From Chelydra serpentina (Eukaryota; Chordata; Testudines; Chelydridae), in NCBI GenBank assembly GCA_037349315.1, contig JBAIAC010000008.1:37360001-37424000 (forward strand): a DNA stretch of 64,000 nucleotides. Direction: 5' to 3'. The position numbers and the translations under genes are program-made. This document shows positions 1 through 12,232 of this stretch, in pieces. The notes under the pieces are model-generated. The model did not search any database and was not told the DNA's origin. It saw only the letters and a program-made list of their open reading frames with translations. Each line of letters opens with the position of its first letter. The stretch's first letter is position 1.

Positions 1-95
1 TTTAAGAAAATAGCTACAGTTTGATTTGCTGGTATCTTGAGAATGGGATGGTGTTGAGATTTGATGAAATATTATGGAAATCACTGTACTGAATC

Positions 96-115
96 CAGTG
101 TTCCCTCTAATTTTT
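96..115 (+). repeat. hAT-type terminus (partial)
   Basis: The stretch begins cagtgttccctctaa, which closely matches the inner end of the hAT-like element at 28034-28637 (gttccctctaa at its left end, ttagaggaaacactg at its right end). No partner terminus follows nearby; the sequence passes directly into Harbinger-like sequence. I read it as a broken end of that MITE family. A chance match is possible because only about 20 bases are shared. Confidence 0.35.
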
Positions 116-119
116 GACA

Positions 120-300
120 GGCCCGTTTATGGCGGGGTGGGAGGTTGAGGCAAATCACCTGGTGGCCAATTTTGAGCAGCCAGCCACCAAGGCTATTAGA
201 AGAGCACAGCTAAGTGCGCAGCGCATCAGAGAGGCTTTGAAAAACAGTTTCATGACTGGCCAGACTCTCTTCTCAACTCAGACACAGTTGTGTGTGTTTC
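120..300 (+). pseudogene. Possible C-terminal end of Harbinger transposase
   Basis: An open frame from about 114 encodes a charged segment with QPATKAIRRAQ and QRIREALKNSF, a helical, arginine-rich end of the kind found at the C terminus of HARBI1-like transposases. It is convergent with the Myb/SANT relic at 530-2440, the arrangement expected in an intact Harbinger element. An aataaag polyadenylation-like signal follows at about 387. No catalytic DDE residues are in the window, because the upstream part of a transposase is missing. The assignment is inference from short similarity and context; a chance open frame cannot be excluded. Confidence 0.35.
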
Positions 301-529
301 TACTTGATGCAAAACTGCCCCCTTTGTTGAATTTACTTCCCTGTAAGCCAATCCCCATCCCCCCTTTGACCACAGCTGGCAAAGGAAATAAAGTTCCCAT
401 TGTTTTGAATCCATGCATTCTTTATTTATTTAAAAAAATGGGAGATCACTGACAAGGTAGCCCGGGTAGGGTGGGGGAGGAGGGAAGGACAAGGCCACAT
501 TGCTTATTATAGCCACACTACAAATCAAA

Positions 530-2440
530 GCTGGTTGAATTACAGTCTTCTGTTGCTTGGGCCATCCTCTGGAGTGGAGTGGCTGGGTGCCCGGAGCCTC
601 CCCCACCCGTGTTCTTGGGCGCCTGGGTGAGGAGGATATGGAAGTTGGCGAGGAGGGCAGGTGGTTATACAATGGATGCAGCGGTGGTCTGTGCTCTTGT
701 TGCCTTTCCTGCAGCTCCACCAGATGCCTGATCATGTCCATTTGCTCTCCAATTAGCCTCAGCATCGTCTCCTATGTGTTCTGATCATGCTCACTGAATG
801 CTTTCCTGGCCTCTGCCACCGAATGCCTCCATGCATTCAGCTGTGCCCTATCAGTGCGGGAGGACTTCATGAGCTCGGAAAACATGTCATCGCGAGTGTG
901 TTTTTTTTGCCTTCTAATCTGCGATAACCTCAGGGATGGAGTTGATACGGGGAGCATAGAAACATTTGCACCTGCAGGGGGGATAAAAAGGGAGAGTAAA
1001 ATTTAAGAAGATACATTTCTGAGAACAAAAGGGAGACTCTTTCACAGTGACTCAAGCAATTCACAGCAGACAACACATGTGCTTTAGGTACAAGGTCACA
1101 TTTTGCCTTTTATATTGAGCGCCTGCTGGTATGGTGACACATCACACACGGCTGGGCAACAGAATTCAGTTTCCAGGCAGCCCTGGTAAGCCATAGGGTA
1201 CGCGGGGTGGCTTCTTCCGCCTTCATAACATGTGGGAATGGTTTCAAACTGCAGTGCCCTCCTTTCCCATAGCAAGCAATGCCGGTTGGGTTTGCCATTT
1301 AAAAGGAGGGGCTGCGGTTTTGGGGTGGATGTGCAGCACACCCCACCGCGTGGCTATTCTCTGGGATGATCACTTCACCCCTCCCTCCACCATGTGGCTA
1401 TTCTCAGGGATGATCCCTTTTAGCCAAGCGCAAACAGCCCAGCATGAATGGGGTCCTTTTACTGTTCCCTTACAGAAATTAGCCTATTTCAACCTGGTGA
1501 CCATGAATGATATCACTCTCCTGAGGCTAACACAGAAAGATAAAGACTGAATGTGCATGAATGTGACCAAAACCCAGGACCATTCGCTGCCATGCTTTGT
1601 GCTGCAATGATTCCAGACTACTTGCTACTGGTTTGGCATGGTAAAGTGTCCTACTGTGGAGGATGAAATAAGGCAGCCCTCCCCAGAAACCTTCTGCAAA
1701 GGCTTTCAGAGTACCTCCAGGAAAGCTTCACAGAGATGTCTCTGGAGGATTCCCGCTACATCCCCAGACACATTAACAGACTTTCCCAGTAGCTGTACTG
1801 GTCACAAATGCATCCCAATTCTTAAGGAAAATCAAACATTAAACACAATTGCTTTTAACCCCTGTAGTGTAGTTGCAAATGTGCACTCACCAGAGGTGCC
1901 TTCTCTGCCTTCAGGGTTCGGGAACCTGCCTTGGGAGGGTATTGGCTCCAGGGTGGTGAAAAGGTCCTGGCTGCCGGGGAGAATGGATTCTCCGCTTGCC
2001 TGCTGCGCATTCTTCTCCTCCTCCTCTTCCTCATCCACAAAATCCTCCTTTGTGTTGCGTGAGACTCCCCCCTTGCAGGTCTCCATGGACAGTGGTGGGG
2101 TAGTGGTAGGTTCCCCCCTAGAATGGCATGCAGCTGATCATAGAAGTGGCATGTATGGGGCTCTGACCTGGAATGACCGTTTGCCTCCTTTGTCTTTTGG
2201 TAGGCTTGCCTGAGCTCCTTAACTTTCACGCGGCACTGCTGTGTGTCCCTGGAGTAGCCTCTCTCCACCATGCCCTGTGCGATTTTGGCATATATATTAG
2301 CATTTCTTTTTTTTTATCAGAGTTTGGCATGCACAGGTTCTTCTCCCCATACAACAAACAGATCCAGTGTCTCCCGTTCGGTCCATGCTGGAGCTCGTTT
2401 ATGATTCTGGGACTGCATGGTCACCTGTGCTGCTGAGCTC
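530..2440 (-). pseudogene. Myb/SANT-like (trihelix) gene of a Harbinger element, broken
   Basis: Two minus-strand blocks form one gene relic. The first block (about 2440-1880) encodes a trihelix Myb/SANT DNA-binding domain: VVWGEE and VHAKL upstream, then CRVKVKELRQAYQKTKEANG and HFYDQLHAILGG, followed in another frame by an acidic linker rich in glutamate (about 2050-1990). The second block (about 972-530) encodes a basic then coiled-coil-like tail with RRQKKHTRDDMFSELM, SSRTDRAQLNAWR and VELQERQQEH. A purine- and stop-rich gap of about 900 bases lies between and may be an intron. In Harbinger elements this protein binds transposon ends and carries the transposase to the nucleus. Two stops and frame changes in the SANT region, a frame change before the acidic linker and a stop before the tail show it is not functional. 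Confidence 0.65.
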
Positions 2441-2559
2441 GCCACACTGACCAAACAGGAAATGAAATTCAAAAGTCACCAGGGCTTTTCCTGTGCACCT
2501 GGCTAGTGCATCTGAGTTGAAAGTGCTGTCCAGAGTGGTCACATTGGAGGACTCTGGGA

Positions 2560-2777
2560 TAGCTCCCGTCGAATTGCACAACGCTGCGTCTGCACTACCC
2601 CAAATTCGACTCAGGAATGTTGATTTTAGTGCTACTCCCCTCACCGGGGAGAAGTACAGCAGTCGATTTTAAGAGCCCTTTAGGTCAACGGAACGGGGTC
2701 GGTTGTGTAGCCGCATTGCTTATAAAATGGACCTAACACGGCTAAATTCGACCTAACCTTGTAGTGTAGACCAGGGC
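2560..2777 (-). repeat. Terminal region of the Harbinger-type transposon
   Basis: On the minus strand this begins gccctggtctacactac, continues through aggtcgaatttagccgtg and a cgacctaaagggctcttaaa block, and leads toward the Myb/SANT relic. The same kind of 'gtctacact' terminus recurs in the window at 27818, 38210, 45894 and about 55033, so these elements form a related group. It marks the right border of the transposon; plain intron sequence follows. Confidence 0.55.
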
Positions 2778-2984
2778 TGAGACCAGCCAGAGTCCAGTAT
2801 CACTCCATCAAAACTTTTTTCTGCTGTTAGCATGCCCCATATGCTGGGCCTTTGGGGTGTGTGGTGCAAGACCAGGCTATGCCAGCTTTAGCTGAGAACT
2901 CCCCTATGTCTGGGGAACGCTCAGCTGACCAGACACAGCCTGACTCTTGCCTGCACTTTTGTTACACAGTACTCAAGTCCTGAG

Positions 2985-3055
2985 GTGAAGTTTTGACTCC
3001 CATTGAAGTCAGTGTGAGTTTTGCCATTGACTTCAATAGGGCCAGGATTTTATTC
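2985..3055. repeat. Short palindromic interspersed repeat
   Basis: The pieces actcccattgaagtca and gccattgacttcaatagggc are imperfect inverted copies of each other. Similar pieces with 'gacttcagtggg' occur near 17260, 25015 and 35175. This is a widespread reptile/bird repeat signature, probably old MITE debris. I see no ends or target duplication here. Confidence 0.3.
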
Positions 3056-3397
3056 CTGCTTCTTATTATAGCCATCTAATGTTAATCAGTGTTAAACATT
3101 TAACTGAACATTTATTTTTGTAATTTGCTTTGATTAATTTTACATAGGTTAGCTGGCACTGACGGACAGTTTATATCGTGATGCACGTAATAACATCACA
3201 CAATGGCCTTTTCTTTACAAGCTTCTTAGGTTTATTATAATGCTGGCAACATTGCATGAAAACTTGTTTGATGTGATTATATCATGTTGTCTCATTTTTT
3301 CCAGAACATGTTAAAGAAAAAAAATAGAAGCTAAAATAGATTTATGAGAATGTTTCTGGAGGAGCTTTATTTCAATTATTGTTCAACTTTTTTGTAG

Positions 3398-3534
3398 GGA
3401 GTGCTGGAACGCCTGTTATTTTCAATGAAAATGGAGATGCACCTGGGCGCTATGATATATTTCAGTATCAAATGACCAACAAAAGTACAGAATACAAAGT
3501 AATTGGTCACTGGACAAATCAACTTCATCTAACT
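3398..3534 (+). CDS. GRM8: GRM8 internal exon, end of ligand-binding domain
   Basis: This 137-base exon supplies the last two bases of a split glycine codon and then 45 codons, from [20 protein letters not shown] to [12 protein letters not shown]. The peptide matches group III metabotropic glutamate receptors, and the residues [14 protein letters not shown] fit GRM8 better than GRM4, GRM6 or GRM7. It forms the end of the extracellular glutamate-binding Venus flytrap, just before the cysteine-rich domain. A sequon NKS lies at residues 27-29 of the exon. The splice sites are standard: a pyrimidine-rich tract ending ttttttgtag before it and gtaagt after it; phase is 1 at the start and 0 at the end. 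Its reading frame joins directly to the exon at 30634. No other nearby frame continues it. Confidence 0.93.
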
Positions 3535-4909
3535 GTAAGTAGCAGGTTGATTACATAGTTGTAATTAATGAGAAGTTAGAGCATTTGAGCTTTTGTTTAA
3601 AAACATATATTATTTTTTTATGATTGGCAGCAGCAAGAAAATTCCCATTTTTCTCCTAAGCAAGGGAGCTAAAACAATATCTTGTATTTCAGCACAGATT
3701 TCCCCCTGTGTTTCTCTGTTCCGTTAAACTGTATTTTAGCATCTTCTCTATTGCCAGGTAGGGGTAATAGAAGTTTCTTCTTCATAAATAGGCTATTACA
3801 CAAAATGATTGGATGTACACCACTCATGTCCTTGGTGCAAATTCCTTGAAGTCAAAGGGCAGATTTGTCCAACCATCACTCCTGACTTCAGATCACCCAC
3901 ATGAAAGTGACGTACAGGGCTACTGTGCGCCAGACTGACAAAATGTTAATTTCTGAACATAAAAAAGGGAGAGGCTGGAATGAAGTAATGGCTATATGTT
4001 TATATTGTTAATTTGGATTACACTTCAGCAACAACAACAAGAACAATAAATAGCCCAGATTCATGCATTAAGGTGCCATGAAATGAAAATATACGTTTCT
4101 ACTGTGGTAGCTGTTGTATACAGTGTTCATTTGGGCTGTGGGAACATTTCACATCCAATCCTGAAAGCGAGCAATTTTACCAGATCCTGGGTTTTAGTAT
4201 GAATCCAAACCACTGTTTAGGCTTTGGGGAACATCAAAGAAGACTTGAGCTGACTGAGGATCCTCCTTCCCTTTCACAGAATGCTGTTCTCCTAATTATA
4301 TCCACCCTCCCAATAGATACCAAATCTCTTCATATCCTTCATGCACCCTGCTTAATTCAGGTAGTCCCAAGCCCATCCCTACCTGGTGGTCTCTGCTGGT
4401 GAACAAAAGGCCAACAGTCTTTTCCCCACTCCATCAGATCTTCAGGAAATAGCTGGCTGGCTGGCTGACGTGCTCCCTGTCTAGCATGTTGGGTTTTTTT
4501 TGAGTGGGAATCTAAGTCTAATCCATTAAATGCAGGTGAATTGGCAGCCAATCCTGTCCCTTCATTCACCATCGGTAGTTAAACTTGGAATTGCTCCTCA
4601 GATCCACTGCTGCCTCACTGAAGACACTTTACCTCACTCTGGAGTATGTTTTCAGCAGAAAACACCATGTCAAATGGGGAATCCCTGCAACAAGGGGTAG
4701 GGCCGGCTATGCACACCCCAATGCAGATAGCCACAACCTAAAGGGAAGAGACTGCTGGCCATGGAACACCACCTTTCCTTCAGAAAATAGCACAATGTAA
4801 GGTGGAGGGGAAATTATGATCATAGGAGGAGGGTGCTGAAATTCACCAATTTCCTTGTAAACCAAGCAAAACTTACAGGGTTTGGTGTGAGGTTGGTTTG
4901 GAGTCTCTG

Positions 4910-5066
4910 TAGTGCTTAATTTGTGCCAGGGCTCACCAGGGCTGAGCCCCAGCACCTCTAGACTTGACCATTCATAGCCCCAACACCTCTGGCCTTGCTG
5001 CATCAGTTATGGATGTAAAAAAATTGCTTGAGCTCCAGTACCTCTTTCGTTACAAATTAAGCTCTG
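4910..5066. mobile_element. Short hAT-type MITE
   Basis: The ends are inverted: tagtgcttaatttgt at the left, and the right end reverse-complements to cagagcttaatttgt, 13 of 15 matching. The flanks are agtctctg (4902-4909) and ggtctctg (5067-5074), a 7 of 8 match consistent with the 8-base duplication that hAT transposases make. The 157-base interior holds no coding capacity, so it would have moved with another element's transposase. Confidence 0.6.
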
Positions 5067-5074
5067 GGTCTCTG

Positions 5075-6080
5075 CAAACTTGAAACACAAAATGAACTTC
5101 AGAAGTGTGAACCTTGATGACTGGATCCACCCATTGGATCCTGATATCATGCAAACCTGAAAGAGCCGGTTTCACACAGCTCTGGTTTGCAGTATAACAG
5201 GCACATAAATAATAACAAAAACAAAGCTATAAGTATTTACAAATTATTGTTCCTTCGAGACTACTTTGCAGTAATTACCAGAGTGCTACCAACAGTCATG
5301 CATATAATAGCTTCCCCTTTTCAGCCACTGCTCTGATAAATCACCTTACCATATCTGCTATTAAGTTTCTATTTCTACTTGGCGAGACACCATCAGTTTA
5401 TTTTGGGGGCCCAAACGGAAGCCTACAAATATGCAGCCTTTGATAACAGGTTATATGCCTGTGTTATCTCCTTCTGGTAGTCTTCTATGAAAGGGAGAGT
5501 GCCTCTTTGTATTAGTCTGCTGAGTAGTGTAAGAGAAATAGGAGAGGTGAAAGAGAAGTGCTCAACAGCATAAGGAGAAATGTACTAGCCAGTTCCTGAA
5601 AACATGTGAACAAGAACTTGAAACTAAATGTGTGTTCCTAACAGTTTTGGGATAGATTCCATATTCCATGAAATGCTACAGTTTTGGTAGGATGTGAAAT
5701 GGCTTGTCGGAGAAGAGAAATATTTATATTTAAATATTTACACTTTTCATAATTATTTGTGCTTTGTTCTGTTTGATTTAGTTGTAACTGCATTCATGTT
5801 TCTTCCAAAAAAAGATGACTAACGCTCCTGTTCAGTCTTTCACTTTTCAATCCTGTTGTTGCTGGTTGTTTGTTCCTTTCTGTATAGCACCTGTATGTCA
5901 TATGGTAATTATGATGGTATGTGAAATACAAGGCTAGGCTGGCAAGTACCAAGGACTACTGAAAACACTGTTACCACTGAGTTATACAAGCACACTTGTG
6001 TTTGCTGCAATCTTGTCCTCCCACCTCTTTCTCTCCTACTTCCTCTCCTATTTGATTTCTTATTCACCTGCCACATATTG
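5075..6080. other. Intron sequence, nothing recognised
   Basis: AT-rich sequence with no repeat, exon or RNA gene that I recognise. Confidence 0.5.
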
Positions 6081-6084
6081 TCTA

Positions 6085-6235
6085 CATTTTAGATTATAAA
6101 CTCTCTGGGGCAGGGACTGTTTCTGAGTAATCATGTTTGCAAAGTGCCTAGTGCAATAGGTCCTAATCCCTGTTTGGGTCCTTAGCCACTCGCACAATAG
6201 AAATAAATTAATTATCAATGATGATGATGATAGAT
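6085..6235 (+). repeat. L2/MIR-type 3' tail relic
   Basis: The run ttagattataaactctctgg, then ggcagggactgtttctgag and aaagtgcctagtgcaatagg, ending in an ATG/ATT microsatellite-like tail, is the conserved 3' end shared by L2 LINEs and the SINEs that use them. A similar tail occurs at about 42415. Only the tail is present, as expected of a strongly 5'-truncated old insertion. Confidence 0.5.
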
Positions 6236-6644
6236 TTTGTTTAGGTTTTATTTCCGTTTTCACCAAGCTTAGTTCATGTGTGGGTGTTATTTTATCTCCT
6301 GATTATCTATTGTAACAAAATAATATATTTCTTTCACTAGACAACATTTACGGAGCACCAGGTAACCTTTACTGATAATTACCAGCACTGTTAATCATCA
6401 CACTGCAAACCATATTATGGTCTTTGATCCCCAGTGGAATTTCCATTGAGGGCAATGGGTGTATCAAAGACAATATACTGGTGTAAGATAACAGACCAAA
6501 TTTTTACATTACTGACCTACAAAAGACAGGCCTTTTTATTTCAAAATCTTTCTCACCCTCCAGAGTGGATACCTTCCTTTTAATGAAGCTACATTACATA
6601 CCCAGTTTTTAAATGACTGCGATTGTTAATGAATATTAACCAAA

Positions 6645-6830
6645 TATCATCTATAATACCTAACACCTAACTTTTTTCATCAGTAGATTTTAAAGTGTTT
6701 TACAAAAGAGGTAACTACAGTATCATCATCCCCATTTTACAGAGGGAATACTGCCCAAGGGGACCCAGCAGGTCAGAAACTAGAACTCAGGTCCCTGCTG
6801 TGCCACTCTAACATTTGATGCATGATGCTA
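6645..6830 (+). repeat. CORE-SINE/MIR-like relic
   Basis: The order of blocks, ttttaaagtgttttacaaaa, then catcatccccattttacaga, then gaactcaggtccctgctgtg, is that of old CORE-SINE/MIR-type elements in amniotes. It is diverged and has no visible target duplication. Similar sequence is seen at 21590-21735 and, in the other orientation, about 22255-22345. Confidence 0.45.
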
Positions 6831-6834
6831 CACT

Positions 6835-7770
6835 TCTGTTCATATGGTCTGTTCCAGCTTCTGCTGACATTTTCGTTTCAAACTGCTTTGTAAGCTCATA
6901 CACTTTTCTCATAAATCCACTTTATTCAGTAAATGCCATACTTCAGTGAACTATATTTTTTTGAGCAGGATAGTAAAACTTCATAAAAGTTTGGTGTCTA
7001 TTCTAAGGGCTTTCTCTGTGAACAATCAATGGCCACTGTTAAGTTTAGCGAAGGATTAGTACATTTCTCTATTGCGGAGTATTGCACTAGAAATTTTTTA
7101 AGGATTGTCCAAGATATTTTTTTCCCTCAGATTTTGGCTGCTAGTCCCCTCTGTTACACAGGCTACAGTGCATCAGACTATCCTCTCGTCTGGTCCTGAC
7201 TCTAAGCTGTACTTTCAGGATTTGTGTGCTGGGGACTTCGGTTCTTCAGAAGTTTTCACTGGCTCCTCGGGGTCTTGTGGTCAACTTGTCCCTCTCTTGG
7301 TGTGATATTGGCTTTCCCTTGGGGCAGAAAATCTAACACTAGTATTTAGATAGAGTAGTCAGATAAAGATTCTGTATCTGAATCCCTAAAGGTTTGTTTG
7401 TCAGCAGACTTGACTGGCTTCAGAGCTCCTTCTAGCTTCAGAGCTTCTTCTAGCTCCTTCCTTTAATCCTCAGTAATGTTAGTGCTTTCCTTCAGGCTGG
7501 CTGACCTTTCAGATTCCCTCTGCAGCAGTTATAGCTTCTAGAATCAGGGTTTATGGTTACTGCTCAACACTGAACCAACAAGAATAAACACTTTAACCTG
7601 ACAATGCTAATATGGAAGAAAAGCATCTGGCAAACACAATATAGAAGTCAAAATTTAAAAAGCATAATTAGCTCCTATATATACACTTTAACACAAGACA
7701 CTTGACCTTTACCAGACCAATCTTAAGGCAGATGCTTAAAGCTGTCAGATGAATATCTCAAACCCAAAGA
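6835..7770. other. Intron sequence, nothing recognised
   Basis: A 66-codon open frame at 7105-7305 has no recognisable domain and is probably chance. No repeat family is recognised. Confidence 0.45.
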
Positions 7771-7774
7771 GCCT

Positions 7775-7898
7775 GATTCTCATTCACAATAAGGCCATGT
7801 TTTACCACTCTGGCAGTGTACATTTTCACCCACTTTAAAATCCCTTTACACTCCCAGCCTGCTGTAAAGGGGCCTCAGTGTAAATAATAATCAGGCGC
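7775..7898. repeat. Probable MITE with inverted gcctgatt ends
   Basis: The left end reads gcctgattctcattcacaat and the right end gtgtaaataataatcaggc, an imperfect inverted pair around a 'cactttaaa' centre. Terminal 'cctgattct' motifs of this kind are common in reptile genomes. There is no coding capacity and I cannot define a target duplication. Confidence 0.4.
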
Positions 7899-7899
7899 A

Positions 7900-10800
7900 A
7901 AGAGTTTGACTTCTATATTATGATGATAGAAATTTAGGGCTATTATAAAGTATGATCCTTGACAATAAGTTAAGTGCCTGTTTGTGATTTCCATTTCTTT
8001 TTTACAAGTAGCAGGCAAGGTATTTCAGAGAAAACATTGAAAGAAATAATATTTGCCTCAAAAAGGTGCTCATATTCATAACAAATAAGAAACACATAAA
8101 GGACAGGAGTTTTATTTCCACCAAAAAAAAATGTTTTATTAATTTAGCTACAGTACTCTGCATACCAGGTCACATGTAGTACTTCCCAACAAATGTGTGG
8201 GCTTAGCAAATTTGAGCCCTCAGCCATGTAATCTCCACAGGAGAAAAGCTGTTAAAAACAAGCTAGCAGTCCTTGGCATTTATGAATTGGCAAATGTACT
8301 TCCTTTTATGATTAATAATGAATCCCCTTTTAGAACTTGGGTCACTTAGCAGTATGTGTTGTAACATGAGTGCTAGCTAGAAATGCTTACTGACAGCTTC
8401 TCTCAACTGCAGTAACTAGAGAAACTCCTGAGCCAGGAAGATCAGATCCAAATCTGAACTTCTCCCAAGTTGGTCATGTTGAGCTCGGGGGCTTTGGTTT
8501 GACCCAGAATTTAGAAAAGCTAATATCTGGGGCTTGGTTGAGGCTATGAAAAGCTGAAGCAACGGCACACTGGAATTATCACTGTCTTCGAGAAGCAAGA
8601 CAAGACGACATCTAAACACAATACAACTTTTCAGTGAAAGACAGGGAGGTTTATGAAAAACTGTACTTAACATTAGATTTCTTTCCTCCTACACTGAATA
8701 GAAGTTGGGAAAGAAAAAAAAGCATCACAGATTTACAAGATTGTTTTAGCAGTAAGAAGAAGCCTGGTCACTCAGATTAACAGAGACTGTATACAAGAAT
8801 GTTAAGTGACTTGTTTATGGCTTTTATTCTGTGGTGGCATCTTCATTTGTAGTGCTTTTCAGCTAAGAAAGGGTTAAATTAAACCTGTGTGGATATGAAG
8901 ATCTATCAGACATGGTCATAATCATAAGAAGACAATGCTGACCTTAAGCACAAGCTTTGGTGAACTGGTGAAGACTGGAAACCCTACAGAGCAGACGGAA
9001 CTTACCTTCTGGCAGCAGTGTCACAAGAGGAGGTGTGTTAGTGCTCAGTCTCTGTCCAGTGGCTAGAGGCCTCACAAATTATAAGCCTAACCCTGTAGGA
9101 GAGGATCAGAATTGAAATCCCTCAATTTTTATGAGTCGGGATTAAAACTATACTGACTTCCTGTCTACCTAACAGCAAAAGCAAATGATATAAGAAGCTC
9201 ATGATGTTTGCGCTACCTGTAGTAAACATGATTCAGGGCTTGCTCTAGGCCATTACATTTCATTAAAGGACCCAAAGAATCTATTTTCCTCTGATGGCTA
9301 ATATAAATTTGATTTTATAGACAATTGCTGAATCCAAACTCAAAGTATAACAGTGGAAAAATTTAAAAAACAGAACAAGAACTCCTAACAGGAGCACCAA
9401 ATAGAAGATAAAAAAAAAAAAAAAAGTTGGACCACTCCTCATCATCCTGATATATTTTACTATGTGGTGACCAGGGTGGTTGATGGGTGTGCTTTTGCAT
9501 GTAAATCTCATAGCAGTCCAATTCAGCCTTGCTTTCCAACAATGCAAATGATCATGACATTGGTCAGGTTATTTTAAGAATAATACTGAATGGATGGACA
9601 AAGATGTGGATTTTCTCTACTGTTCCTGAAAAAGTTCCATTGACTGTCTCTGTAGTATATGATAGCTCAAAGCTAGGCAGGAAAAGACCATTAGATAATG
9701 TTGGGGAGAGTTGCTAGGCTCCACTAAAATAGACCTGGGTGTTCAATAGAATTGACAGATGAGTATGTCTCATGTTCTCCTTCACTAATAGAGTCTGAAT
9801 ACATCAGGGAGCCTCTTCGCAGGAAGTGCAGATGCCAGACTTAACAGCCCAATCGATAACAGCAGACAATGAATGCAGTCTGTGGGCCAGTCTCTGAAAT
9901 AGGCAGGTTGGGCCAAAAAGAGATTATTTTTAAAAGCAGCACTTCTGTGAGTGCCTAATTAGGAAAAAGGGGGGAAATGGAACATTTGTAGCACTGGGAG
10001 ACTGCACATCCCAAATGTTCTTAAACATTTTACCTTTGAAGAAAAAAGCAAAATGAATATAGATGTAGAAAAGACATCAGGTGGTTTGGAGAAGTAGTTG
10101 TATTAGATTAGGAAGCATATGGTACATTATTGAACACCTGAACAGACCTTTGATTCAGGGTTCAATGAATAGAAAGATACATAAAAAGAACATCATATCT
10201 TCTCCTCTAAAGCTTACTGTGTGTAAGAATTAATAGTCTTTCCCTCCCCCTCACCCCCCCAAAGAAATAGAAGTCAGGGGTTCCATGAAATGCTGTGTAC
10301 AGGGGAAATAAAGTGAGATGCAGAGGAAATGCCCTGAACTTGGATAACCATTTGTTCATCATTAGAAAGATGCCAGATTGCCAATAAAACTGCCTCTGCT
10401 CAAGAGCTAAGACAAATAGAGTTTTTTCCCACCTTGTCCAGGTCAGTGAAAGTCGGGTTTCTCCAATGAAGAATGGGGTTGCTTACACAGTACAACACTG
10501 GGAAGTGTGATGAAAAACTGGACTATGAATTTGTCACAAGCCTTTTGTTTCAGCAGTAAATATTCTGTCATTTTTGAGATCCTTACAAACAGGAACAATT
10601 ATGCTTTGAAAGAACTACAGATTATTTTTATGTACTTCTGATCATTTCAAGAAATATAAAGAGCCTCTATGACATATGATAAATTAAATCATCTTATTTA
10701 GTTTTAAAATAAGTAATTCCTCTTTCACAGTTAAGGCCACTGTACAATGATAGAGCAACTAAGAGCCATCAAGTGTCAGATAAGTTGCTCTATGGAACTT

Positions 10801-11600
10801 GTCAATGTTATTATATTTGACACAGAGCAACATCTATTCAGGTATAACAAGTAGTTCAGTGAATGTGTTGCCAACAGTATGTGTGCAGCAAATTGCGAGG
10901 CAGTGTGAAACATGGGGCAAAAAATAGGCTAAGGCCACCAGGGTTGGTTGGTTGTTTTTGTCGCTGAAAATTAAACTGTACTTTAAATCTGGAGGTATAA
11001 TGTTTATTGTTAACAGCCAGGGTAGTTGATTAAATTACCTTAATTGCTGTGCATTTGCTTTAAATAACTGAACTGTACTATTAAATGAAAAATCATTAAG
11101 GTGAAGAAAACATTCTGGAATGGAATTTACAATAGAGTCTTGTAAAAGAGAACCACCATCACGTGGCAGCTCATTTGCTAATTCATATTTTTTTTCTGTT
11201 TACTTTATCATACTTTCTGTCTTGGCTTTTTATGTCCCTCACAATAGTATTAGCTTATTTATAGCACAAAATATTGTTAATGTTTGTATAGTTATATAGA
11301 GTTTTTCATCCAGATCAATCTCAAAGCAAATTTTATTAAATGATTAAATCCCTTTGTGCATTTCTAGAAATAACCCAACATTGGAAAAAATAGAGTTACT
11401 AATTAACAGTTTATACACCATTACAGTTTAGACTAGGAAGTGAAGACTGAATACCAAATTTCATTGAAACTTTAGCTGAATTTAGGAAAGCAGAAGTGTT
11501 CTGAGGTCACTGGGGTATAGGGAAATAGGGGATGGTATAGAATGATGGGGCAATTTGTGGTGAGGTTGCCGCTATACATGGATGACACTTAGTTCTGCTG
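7900..11600. other. Intron sequence, nothing recognised
   Basis: AT-rich sequence with a poly-A run at about 9409-9425 and short chance open frames (8416-8673 and 9281-9547 on the minus strand). No conserved domain or clear repeat is visible. Confidence 0.45.
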
Positions 11601-12232
11601 TGCTGAAGTTAACACGGGGAATTCTATATTTGATCTGGTCCTAACAGATAAACATGAACTGATTACGTGATTAAAAATTAATAGTGTCTTGTATACAAGT
11701 GCTCATGAATCAATTTATAATGTGCAAGCAGAATAAAGTCCAGACCAGTTTTATACATACTTGGTGGTTTAATGGCACCAGTTTCACAACGTTGAAGACA
11801 GTTATGAGACAAATCAGCTGTTAGAAAGAATTTAATCAGAAAAATGTGAATGATAATTGGGAATCATTTAAGAACACCTTATTAGATTCCCCAAAACCCA
11901 CAATCTTACAATTGAGGAAGAGCCCTTGTGGTGGTTAAAAAAAAAAGAAGACCTGATTTAGAGGGAAGTGAAAGCAGTTTGTAAAAATTATATATAGAGA
12001 TAATTGATAAGGAAGCCAAAGGGATGCAAGGCGAAATCTATTACCAGAAGACTTAAGGACAATAAGAAGTGTTTTAAAATACATTAGGAACAAAAAGAAT
12101 CCTGCCAATGACATCTATCCATTACTAGATGGAAATGGTAGAATTATCAGTAATAATGCAAAAAGGGCAGAATTGTTCAATAAATATTTCTGTTCTGTAT
12201 TTGGGGAAAAACAGATTATATAGTCTCATCAT

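Larger units (their letters stand above)
113..2777 (-). mobile_element. Decayed PIF/Harbinger DNA transposon
   Basis: The right part (about 2560-2777) ends in a terminal-repeat-like sequence whose reverse complement starts gccctggtctacactacaag, the start typical of a large family of turtle DNA transposons. Inside lies a minus-strand Myb/SANT-like gene relic, and at the left a short plus-strand segment that could be the end of a transposase. Transposase plus a Myb-like protein is the known two-gene layout of Harbinger elements. I cannot find the matching left terminus, so the left border is approximate and the element is probably truncated. Frameshifts and stops show that it is dead. Confidence 0.6.
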
